Assembly: GCA_023257755.1 (NCBI GenBank)
Contig: JALRBM010000112.1
Location: 1 to 6,238, forward strand
DNA length: 6,238 bases
Reading direction: 5' to 3'
Source: Candidatus Saccharimonadia bacterium
GTDB taxonomy: Bacteria; Patescibacteriota; Saccharimonadia; Saccharimonadales; Saccharimonadaceae
Shown: positions 1-5,401 of the stretch, piece after piece
How positions within the stretch are numbered: the first letter of the stretch is position 1
Layout of the letters: each line of letters begins with the position of its first letter
Notes under the pieces: generated by a model
The model's database searches: none
Told to the model about the DNA's origin: nothing
The model's input: only the letters and a program-made list of their open reading frames with translations
Translations under genes and position numbers: made by a program

Positions 1-55
1 CCCTTCATATGAGGAAGGAATAATTATGTAACGCAAGTATTAAAAACGCAATACC

Positions 56-2782
56 TTAAGGCTGGTGGTCGTCCTCGGGGACATTTTTCTTGAATACCTC
101 TCGAGCAGCCTCGGAAGTGTTGCGATTAATTTTGTCAGCCAGAATTGTTGCAGCGCTGCGGCGGAGCGATTCGTAGTTTTCGTGGAAGGCCCGCTTCTTT
201 TCCTCCGAGGCGTTTGCGTACTGCGGAAGTTTTTTGAGTTCTTCAAAGTTGCTAGTTTTTCCAACCTCATACAGAATCTTAAGCGTTTCAGCACCTTGCA
301 CCGCAAGAACATCATCCCGAATCTTACCGTCCATAATATGGTAGATGGCCGCGTTCTTCAGGCCCTCATCACCATAAACGGCACCCTGGCTAACGTCATT
401 GATAATCTTGGAGCCAAAGATAAGCGACTTACCCGGGATACCATTGCTTGGGATATCATCGCTAATTGTTTGGCGGTATTCATATGTCTTACCTTTCGCA
501 AGATTACCATTCGCATCAATATACGTACCAGACTCTTTGATAAGCGTAATAATTTGACCTTCAGATCCGGTTTTCATTTGAGCTTCAACGGCTGCTTCAC
601 GAGCATAGTGGTCGTCATTTCGGAAAGTGAAGCGTACTACTCGTCCATCATCCTCGACACGCTCGCCAATGACATTGTCACCAAGGGCAAGATTCTGACG
701 AGCTCCAGAGTCAAGGTTGAAGTGTTTTATGAGTTGGCTCTTCTCGGCCACCATCTTGCCAAACTCTTCACGATAAGCAGTCACAGATGAGGCCAAGACC
801 GAATCTGCTCCATCTTGACCGCGAATACCACCGGCGTACTCACGAAGCGTTTGACCGTCAATCGTGGTTTTATTATTAAGAAGCGCCTGTGTAAGATCGT
901 TCTTCTGTGTGCGTTCAGCCGCAGCCTTGCGCATGGCGGTAAGCGCCAGGTCACGAGTAGCGTCCTGAGCGGTTTGCACTTGCCCTGCCAGACTGGCATG
1001 TGGCACGGAGCCAGCACGCATCTCCTCGTGCATGGCATCGATACGCGCCTTGGTAACATCCACTTGCAGTTTCGCAACATGCAAGTTCGTTTCGTCCACC
1101 TGCATTTGATGGCCATTGACTGTCTTTAGCTGATTAACGTGCGCTTCGGCAAGGGCTTCGCCGCGCTCTTTAAGCATATGGGCGCGCTCTCCGGCTGCGT
1201 GGATCTTGCGATAATCAGCACTGTTGTGCCACTTGGCATCTGCGTAGGCCTCGTTGGCAGCCTTCCACTCCTTGCCTCGACGGCGTCTATTTTCGATGTT
1301 TTGGGTACGTCGGGCGGTAAAGCCGCGGATACCATTTTTTGGCGTACTGGCGAGGACGCGGGCTTTGTGTTCGTCCTTTTGCTGCTGTGCCCAGTTGCGC
1401 GTCCGGTCGATAAGGCCACGGTTCGGATTATTAACCATACCAGCCACCCGGCTGATCAGAGCACCGCTGAACTTCACGAGTAGCGGTGTTACGACCACCG
1501 GGGCAACTTGGACGGCCATACCCAGGATGATAACAGTGATTGAGTTGGCGTTTTGGATGATCAGCGCGCCGGCGAGCTGCGAGCCGCCAAAAATCATTGA
1601 AAAGATTGGGAACATGACGAGCATCGTTCCGAACACGTCTTTCCACTTATCAAAATACTTTTCGGTATTCGGAAGCAGAAAGGCGACGAACGCCAAGGGT
1701 GACACGACCGTTAATATAGTAATAAGCGCCTGGCGGAGTGCCATCACCAGAAGGGCGACCAGAATCGCGAGCCCGACGCCCACCAGGATCGGGAGGAGCA
1801 TATAAATTGCACCACCGACCGATCCGGCGGCGAGTGCGTAAAGCCCGACGCCCACACCAATGCCTGCTCCTCCAGCAAGGATAAAGTTCGCCAGATCGGA
1901 CCACGAGATATCCCAGCTGTTCCCCTCCGGACCAACTAGGTTATTCCTGATATCGATAAAAATATTCTGAATAGAGTACCCGGCAATATTGGAAAGGTCG
2001 ATTGCCACCGTACAGATCCAATAGGATACGTTAACGAGGATGGCGGCAATGATTAGCTTTGGTAGCAGCTTCTTGACGCCATAATTAGAAATACCCACGC
2101 CGGAAAGCTGCGAGTAGATAACGATGAGAAAGGCGATGACGAAGGCGACGTTTGCAAAGTTGCGCATAAATGACCAGGCGCGAAAGAGGGCGTTATCCTG
2201 GGTGGTTTGCATCGGGCGAACGGCCAAAAAGTCACTGAGGATGCCATACAGCCAGTCCATTGCCCCGGCCAGAAAGTTCGTGACGGGACAAATGATCCAC
2301 CCTATTCCCTTCAGGAACTGGCCACTATCGCAGGACTGGGTGCCTGAGTTTCCGGTATTTGGCTCGATCGTAATTCCCTGGGTGGCGCCAGGATTCGAAA
2401 ACGTGCCGTTAAGAAAGTCAAACGAAGCCAGGGTTGCCGAGGTTGCCGTCGGCGGGTCCGTGCCAGGGGTAAAGTAAATGATGTGCGCCTTTCGCGGAGT
2501 GGTCGGACTGCCGCCCGGAGCGGGTTCGATGTACGCGTAGATAGGGGAGCCTGCTGGAATTCCGTGGCTATCCCCTGCCTTTGCCTCGCCCATGTGGACA
2601 TACTGATGGCCGTTATAGAGAATGGAGTTTCCACTCCACTTCGCCCCTGCCGGTTGGGCTTGAGCTGGTTGAGAAAGGATCGTCGTTAATGCAAATAAGG
2701 CCATGAAAATGGCGATTAAGGACAAGAAAAACTTCCGCCCCGGTAGACTACCGAACGGAAGCACCAATGGCTGATCCCTCAT
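56..2782 (-). CDS. VirB6/TrbL-like polytopic T4SS membrane protein with long cytoplasmic tail
   Basis: Probable inner-membrane channel component of a type IV secretion-like machine, 908 residues. Seen: a signal peptide at residues 1-42 ending AQA; an outside domain at about 43-155 rich in Gly, Pro, Ser and Thr; a Cys pair at C152 and C165; about seven to eight hydrophobic helices between 160 and 445, including a Gly-rich stretch at 303-325; an Arg-rich junction at 490-503; then about 400 charged, mostly helical residues (coiled-coil-like at 500-625, mixed strand and helix at 700-900) with no further membrane segment. VirB6 is usually about 300 residues and TrbL about 450-550, so the tail is a large addition. 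The ATG start is fixed by a promoter placing transcription start only a few bases upstream. It is divergent from the pilin cluster, which supports the T4SS call. The first 55 bases of the window, beyond its TAA stop, hold no recognisable gene or strong terminator. The family call comes from topology and context, not from a catalytic motif. Confidence 0.8.
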   Translation of the reverse strand: MRDQPLVLPFGSLPGRKFFLSLIAIFMALFALTTILSQPAQAQPAGAKWSGNSILYNGHQYVHMGEAKAGDSHGIPAGSPIYAYIEPAPGGSPTTPRKAHIIYFTPGTDPPTATSATLASFDFLNGTFSNPGATQGITIEPNTGNSGTQSCDSGQFLKGIGWIICPVTNFLAGAMDWLYGILSDFLAVRPMQTTQDNALFRAWSFMRNFANVAFVIAFLIVIYSQLSGVGISNYGVKKLLPKLIIAAILVNVSYWICTVAIDLSNIAGYSIQNIFIDIRNNLVGPEGNSWDISWSDLANFILAGGAGIGVGVGLYALAAGSVGGAIYMLLPILVGVGLAILVALLVMALRQALITILTVVSPLAFVAFLLPNTEKYFDKWKDVFGTMLVMFPIFSMIFGGSQLAGALIIQNANSITVIILGMAVQVAPVVVTPLLVKFSGALISRVAGMVNNPNRGLIDRTRNWAQQQKDEHKARVLASTPKNGIRGFTARRTQNIENRRRRGKEWKAANEAYADAKWHNSADYRKIHAAGERAHMLKERGEALAEAHVNQLKTVNGHQMQVDETNLHVAKLQVDVTKARIDAMHEEMRAGSVPHASLAGQVQTAQDATRDLALTAMRKAAAERTQKNDLTQALLNNKTTIDGQTLREYAGGIRGQDGADSVLASSVTAYREEFGKMVAEKSQLIKHFNLDSGARQNLALGDNVIGERVEDDGRVVRFTFRNDDHYAREAAVEAQMKTGSEGQIITLIKESGTYIDANGNLAKGKTYEYRQTISDDIPSNGIPGKSLIFGSKIINDVSQGAVYGDEGLKNAAIYHIMDGKIRDDVLAVQGAETLKILYEVGKTSNFEELKKLPQYANASEEKKRAFHENYESLRRSAATILADKINRNTSEAAREVFKKNVPEDDHQP

Positions 2783-2791
2783 ATCAACCTA

Positions 2792-2820
2792 ATATTACCA
2801 TTTTACAGATGTAAAGTCAA
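2792..2820 (-). promoter_or_regulatory. Sigma-70-type promoter of the VirB6/TrbL-like gene, probably leaderless
   Basis: On the minus strand, TTGACT (2820-2815) and TAATAT (2797-2792) are separated by exactly 17 bases. Transcription would begin at about 2783-2787, while the ATG lies at 2782-2780. The 5' leader would therefore be about 0 to 5 bases, with no room for a Shine-Dalgarno site. Confidence 0.7.
2802..2815. repeat. 14-bp palindrome inside the promoter spacer, candidate operator
   Basis: Perfect arms TTTACA and TGTAAA flank a 2-base centre (GA). The element fills most of the gap between the -35 and -10 boxes of the minus-strand promoter, where a bound repressor would block RNA polymerase. 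The sequence match is seen directly; an operator role is inference. An extra TGTAAA half-site lies at 2845-2850. Confidence 0.4.
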
Positions 2821-2837
2821 TATACATACGATATATT
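2819..2837. repeat. 19-bp inverted repeat in the divergent control region
   Basis: Arms AATATA (2819-2824) and TATATT (2832-2837) flank a 7-base centre. Its midpoint lies about 20 bases, or two helix turns, from the midpoint of the neighbouring 14-bp palindrome, so the two could bind on the same DNA face. It is AT-rich, so chance is a real alternative. Confidence 0.3.
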
Positions 2838-2860
2838 TCGGTACTGTAAACCCCCTCTTG

Positions 2861-2870
2861 AAGGAAGGGA
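2861..2870 (+). promoter_or_regulatory. Purine-rich Shine-Dalgarno-like site serving a possible TTG start
   Basis: AAGGAAGGGA sits 6 bases before a TTG at 2877 that is in frame with the first pilin gene. If used, the protein gains 14 N-terminal residues. I prefer the ATG at 2919 because it gives a signal peptide like those of the other pilins and because the TTG coincides with a good -35 box, but this site keeps the question open. Confidence 0.3.
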
Positions 2871-2876
2871 AAATAC

Positions 2877-2905
2877 TTGCATCCACCCCGCTTTTATCGT
2901 ATTTT
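2877..2905 (+). promoter_or_regulatory. Probable promoter of the pilin operon
   Basis: TTGCAT (2877-2882) and TATTTT (2900-2905) are separated by 17 bases. Transcription would start near 2911-2914, only 5 to 8 bases before the ATG at 2919. No better plus-strand pair was found in the divergent region. Confidence 0.5.
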
Positions 2906-2918
2906 TATTGTTAGAGAT

Positions 2919-3311
2919 ATGAAGATAAAACAAAAAATTCTTACTATTGCTCTTCTCCTCGGATTCGCCGGTATGATAAACACGCTGGTACCGGCCGCTG
3001 CGCACGCAGCCTGTGCCGGGGTTGAGACGTCAATCGTCAATTGTGACCAGAGCGGCCAGGGTAAAAGCGCCAAAGACAGTGGTATTTGGGGGGTTCTCCT
3101 GCTTGCGCTTAATATTATGACGGCTGGTGTCGGCATTCTTGCGGTTGGCGGAATCGTCTACGGAGCCATCCTTTATGCAAGCGCTGAAGAGAAAGCCGCC
3201 CAGGTGGAAAAAGCAAAAGAAGTCATCAGGAATGTCATTATCGGGCTCATCGCATACGGGGCGATGTACATGGTGCTGAACTTTCTTATCCCGGGTGGTA
3301 TATTTACCTAA
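2919..3311 (+). CDS. T4SS pilin-like protein 1 (two-helix, VirB2/TrbC type)
   Basis: A 130-residue small membrane protein that probably serves as a pilin or minor subunit of the T4SS-like fibre. Seen: a signal peptide at 1-30 (MKIKQK start, ending AHA), a short outside segment with its only two cysteines at C32 and C42, a first hydrophobic helix at about 57-85 containing a GG motif, a charged loop at about 86-101 ending in a KAK motif, and a second helix at about 103-125. The mature size of about 100 residues is close to VirB2/TrbC pilins. It is the most divergent of the six: its loop has AEEKAAQVEKAK in place of the TSxGDS-type loop seen in its neighbours. It is first in the operon, with the stop 11 bases before the next start. 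The ATG at 2919 was chosen; an in-frame TTG at 2877 with a good ribosome site would add 14 residues. Confidence 0.8.
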   Translation: MKIKQKILTIALLLGFAGMINTLVPAAAHAACAGVETSIVNCDQSGQGKSAKDSGIWGVLLLALNIMTAGVGILAVGGIVYGAILYASAEEKAAQVEKAKEVIRNVIIGLIAYGAMYMVLNFLIPGGIFT

Positions 3312-3322
3312 GGAAACAAATT

Positions 3323-3745
3323 ATGAAGAAAACACTACGTCACTGGCTCGCCGCAATCCTCTTCGTTACCTCGTTTGGGGGCGCGACCCTTACCCTGGCT
3401 ACTCCCCAGACAACGTATGCGGCATGTAACGACCGCCTACTTACCTTTCCTGCCTGGTTTAAGGGGCTAACCAAAGACAATTGTGATATTAAAAGTCCGA
3501 CAGAGGCCGGCGGCTTGCAGAAGTTTATCTGGATTATCGGCCTTAATATCGTTGAATTTCTCCTTCAGCTTGTGGGGTATATCTCGGTCGGGTTTATTAT
3601 ATTTGGCGGATATAAATTTATGACAAGTACCGGCTCTTCCGACGGGATTGCCAAGGCGCGGCAGACGATCCTTAATGCCGTCATTGGATTGATTATCTCT
3701 ATCATGTCAGTTGGAATAGTGAACACAATTGCGGGGTCAATTTAA
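3323..3745 (+). CDS. T4SS pilin-like protein 2
   Basis: A 140-residue two-helix pilin-like membrane protein. Seen: a signal peptide at 1-33 ending TYA, then A34 and C35; an outside segment of about 30 residues with a second cysteine at C54 and aromatic residues (PAWF); a first helix at about 68-95 ending FGG; a polar loop with TSTGSS at about 101-106 and a KAR motif; and a second helix at about 115-139. Mature length is about 107 residues, the longest of the set. The ribosome site AAGGAA (3310-3315) overlaps the preceding stop codon and lies 7 bases before the ATG. Its own stop overlaps the next start by one base. Known of the family: such pilins are inserted in the inner membrane and then extracted to build a fibre. 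Which subunit role this one has cannot be told from the sequence. Confidence 0.82.
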   Translation: MKKTLRHWLAAILFVTSFGGATLTLATPQTTYAACNDRLLTFPAWFKGLTKDNCDIKSPTEAGGLQKFIWIIGLNIVEFLLQLVGYISVGFIIFGGYKFMTSTGSSDGIAKARQTILNAVIGLIISIMSVGIVNTIAGSI

Positions 3746-4044
3746 TGAATATTACCTTGTGGTTGCTGGCGGCGACGGAAAAAATCGACCCTAATTCGAT
3801 AGGAATTAGTGGCGCGCAAAAAAATGCCGACCAGGCCGTGATCAATATCCTCAATACGGTTTACCTGTGGGCGGGTATTGTCGCAGTGCTGGTTATCGTG
3901 GTAGCTGGGTTTTACTACACTACTTCCTCGGGCGACTCAGCTGGACTCACCCGGGCAAAACAAGCAATTATTGGTTCGGTCGTCGGATTAATAGTAATTA
4001 TTTCGGCATTTGCGATTACGCAGCTGATTTTAGGGAGGTTTTAA
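3745..4044 (+). CDS. T4SS pilin-like protein 3, lacking a normal signal peptide
   Basis: A 99-residue protein with the same two-helix core as its neighbours: first helix at about 34-57, a loop with TTSSGDS at 59-65 and an RAK motif at 70-72, and a second helix at about 73-97. Unlike the other five it lacks a full signal peptide. It begins MNITLWLLAATEK, with no positive n-region and only about nine hydrophobic residues, and it has no cysteine. Its start and the previous stop share one base (TAATG), as do its stop and the next start, so translation is probably coupled. The ribosome site is weak (GGGG at 3733-3736). It may insert by its first core helix, through a YidC-like route, or be a non-fibre channel subunit. 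No upstream in-frame start would restore a signal peptide without running deep into gene 2. Confidence 0.78.
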   Translation: MNITLWLLAATEKIDPNSIGISGAQKNADQAVINILNTVYLWAGIVAVLVIVVAGFYYTTSSGDSAGLTRAKQAIIGSVVGLIVIISAFAITQLILGRF

Positions 4045-4415
4045 TGAAAAAGATACGTTTGGCCATCGCGAGTATAGTGATGATGATGGGATTTTTGGTG
4101 GTTGCACAGCCTGCCCTTCCGGCTCAGGCTATTAATGTTTTCGAGCAATGTAAGGACAATGCCGATGCGGCAGTCTGCAAGTCGAAGGGCGACAACGCAG
4201 AGAGTATAATGGGAACCGTCATCGACCTGATGCTATATGCCCTTGGTATCATATCAGTGATTATGATCGTGATCGGTGGCATCCGGTTTGCCACGGCAGA
4301 CGGCGATCCTGCCGGGATCAAGTCCGCCCGTAACACCGTCATCTATTCGGTCGTCGGGCTAGTAGTGGCTATTCTGTCGTTTGCGATCGTCAATTTTGTT
4401 TTAGGTGAATTTTAA
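4044..4415 (+). CDS. T4SS pilin-like protein 4
   Basis: A 123-residue pilin-like membrane protein. Seen: a signal peptide at 1-29 (MKKIR start, ending AQA), its only two cysteines at C36 and C45 in a short charged outside segment, a first helix at about 57-79 ending IGGI, a loop with TADGDPAG at 84-91 and an SAR motif, and a second helix at about 98-121. The mature protein is about 94 residues. The ATG is set by a strong ribosome site AGGGAGG (4032-4038) 5 bases upstream and by the one-base overlap with the previous stop. The frame stays open upstream to about 3867, but that stretch lies inside gene 3 and has no signal peptide, so it was not used. The core resembles pilins 5 and 6 closely, pointing to tandem duplication. 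Confidence 0.85.
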   Translation: MKKIRLAIASIVMMMGFLVVAQPALPAQAINVFEQCKDNADAAVCKSKGDNAESIMGTVIDLMLYALGIISVIMIVIGGIRFATADGDPAGIKSARNTVIYSVVGLVVAILSFAIVNFVLGEF

Positions 4416-4427
4416 AAGGAGAACGTA

Positions 4428-4796
4428 ATGAAAAAATTAAAAATAGGCTTACTTTCACTGGCGGCTATCTTTGGAATGGTGACATTTGCCGTGCCTCAGT
4501 ATGCGATGGCAGCACCGGCGGACGAGATTCGTGATGGGTCAGATGCTGTTGGTGGCAACGATGCGGGTGGATCGCTCGGCAGTCTTATCAAGACAGTGAT
4601 TAACATTCTTCTCTTTCTTCTTGGAGCGATTGCAGTCGTTATGATCGTAATCGGTGGCATCAAGTATTCAACTTCCAACGGCGATAGCGGAAATATTAAA
4701 TCTGCCAAAGATACGATTCTCTATTCGGTCATCGGCCTTGTCGTTGCCCTTTTGGCCTACGCGATTGTTAACTTCGTTATCGACTCATTTAACTAA
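4428..4796 (+). CDS. T4SS pilin-like protein 5 (no cysteines)
   Basis: A 122-residue pilin-like membrane protein. Seen: a signal peptide at 1-28 (MKKLK start, ending AMA), an acidic, Gly-rich outside segment at 29-50 with no cysteine, a first helix at about 54-77, a loop with TSNGDSGN at 82-89 and an SAK motif at 92-94, and a second helix at about 97-119. The ribosome site AAGGAG (4416-4421) lies 6 bases before the ATG. The loop and second helix are very close to those of pilin 6, including at the DNA level (for example the shared segments around 4736-4765 and 5214-5245), so the two look like a recent duplicate pair that differs mainly in the N-terminal outside segment. It is the last gene of the tightly packed part of the operon. 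Confidence 0.85.
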   Translation: MKKLKIGLLSLAAIFGMVTFAVPQYAMAAPADEIRDGSDAVGGNDAGGSLGSLIKTVINILLFLLGAIAVVMIVIGGIKYSTSNGDSGNIKSAKDTILYSVIGLVVALLAYAIVNFVIDSFN

Positions 4797-4802
4797 AGGG
4801 AC

Positions 4803-4831
4803 TTAACAAGTATCCCGTCATCTGCTATAAA
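4803..4831 (+). promoter_or_regulatory. Dedicated promoter of the sixth pilin gene
   Basis: TTAACA (4803-4808) and TATAAA (4826-4831) are spaced by 17 bases, with an extended -10 TG at 4823-4824. Transcription would start near 4838, leaving a leader of about 27 bases that holds the ribosome site GGAAAGGA (4851-4858). A weak hairpin (GGGA/TCCC and CTT/AAG, 4798-4816) overlaps the -35 box. Confidence 0.65.
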
Positions 4832-4864
4832 GTAAATAGATAATCCGAAAGGAAAGGAAAACAA

Positions 4865-5284
4865 ATGAAAAGTATTATCAAGAAAAGTTTGCAAGCACTG
4901 CTGATTGTTCCAGCCCTTGCTCTTGGGGTAAGCTTTGCGGGTGGACTTGTTAGCTCTCCTGCAGCCCTTGCTCAATGTACTAACGACGCATCGGGCGGTA
5001 TTGGCGGCGGTGCTAACTGTGCCCAGGGTGAGGATCAACAAGCCGACCTCTTTGGGGAAAGCGGTATCTTCAAGACAATCACCAACGTCCTCCTCTTCAT
5101 CATTGGTGCGATTTCGGTGATCATGCTGATCATCGGTGGTATCCGTTACACTACCAGTAACGGTGATAGCGGTGCGGTGACGACAGCCAAGAATACTATT
5201 CTTTACGCCGTTATCGGTATCGTGGTTGCCCTTCTGGCCTACGCTCTGGTCAACTTTGTCATCACCAGTTTCGTCGAAAACTAG
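4865..5284 (+). CDS. T4SS pilin-like protein 6, candidate major pilin
   Basis: A 139-residue pilin-like membrane protein. Seen: a signal peptide at 1-36 (MKSIIKKS start, ending ALA), a Gly-rich outside segment with its only cysteines at C38 and C52, a first helix at about 72-92 ending IGGI, a loop with TTSNGDSG at 96-103 and a TAK motif, and a second helix at about 112-136. The mature protein is about 103 residues. Unlike the preceding five it is set apart by 68 bases and has its own promoter, a strong ribosome site 6 bases before the ATG, and a strong intrinsic terminator just after its TAG stop. That arrangement is what one expects of a subunit made in larger amounts, so I infer it is the main fibre protein. 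That is a hypothesis; the family assignment itself is firmer. Confidence 0.87.
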   Translation: MKSIIKKSLQALLIVPALALGVSFAGGLVSSPAALAQCTNDASGGIGGGANCAQGEDQQADLFGESGIFKTITNVLLFIIGAISVIMLIIGGIRYTTSNGDSGAVTTAKNTILYAVIGIVVALLAYALVNFVITSFVEN

Positions 5285-5298
5285 GAAATATAGTTTAC

Positions 5299-5326
5299 AA
5301 AAACCTCCCTACCCGGGAGGTTTTTT
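5299..5326 (+). terminator. Intrinsic terminator of the pilin operon
   Basis: CCTCCC (5304-5309) and GGGAGG (5315-5320) form a GC-rich stem, extended by A-T pairs (AAAAA/TTTTT), with loop TACCC and a run of six T. It lies 14 bases after the last pilin stop. The A-run at 5299-5303 gives five T on the other strand, so it could also act on read-through from hsp20. Confidence 0.92.
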
Positions 5327-5351
5327 GATGTTAGTTTTTAAGTCACGTATT

Positions 5352-5381
5352 AAATAAACCCGCCGGGTGGCGAGCTTATTT
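5352..5381 (-). terminator. Probable terminator of hsp20, a strand-specific hairpin
   Basis: Read as minus-strand RNA, AAATAAGCTCGCC pairs along all 13 positions with GGCGGGTTTATTT around the loop ACCC, using two G-U wobbles. The 3' arm ends U-rich. On the plus strand the same two positions become A-C mismatches, so the structure fits minus-strand transcripts best. It begins about 20 bases after the hsp20 stop. Confidence 0.7.
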
Positions 5382-5401
5382 GAGTAGCAGTAGATACGTT
5401 T

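Noticed and set aside
9..31. Plus-strand AGGAAGGA followed by ATG-TAA, and a minus-strand ATG at 8-6
   Set aside because: The first is a start directly followed by a stop. The second has no ribosome site and too little sequence left to judge; it could be the next gene of the minus-strand operon but cannot be supported.
37..54. Weak hairpin GTATT/AATAC after the channel-protein stop
   Set aside because: Only five A-T-rich pairs with an 8-base loop and no following T-run, so it is not a convincing terminator.
65..790. Plus-strand open frame of 241 codons, and further plus-strand frames at 815-1129, 1139-1483 and 1254-1805
   Set aside because: They lie wholly antisense to the channel protein, lack ribosome sites and family features, and overlap each other. 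They are shadows of its codon pattern.
2919..3430. Pilins 1 and 2 as lipoproteins, because cysteine follows Ala-Ala at the signal peptide end
   Set aside because: The -3 residue is His or Tyr rather than Leu, Val or Ile, a signal peptidase I site is present, and each cysteine has a second cysteine nearby that fits a disulfide better.
3867..4043. Upstream extension of the pilin 4 frame
   Set aside because: It lies inside pilin 3 in another frame, shows no signal peptide, and the ATG at 4044 has a strong ribosome site and a proper signal peptide.
56..5284. Recoded TGA (glycine code as in Gracilibacteria/Absconditabacteria)
   Set aside because: No long gene contains an in-frame TGA and all reach normal lengths with TAA or TAG stops, so the standard code is sufficient, although TGA is not used as a stop in this window either.
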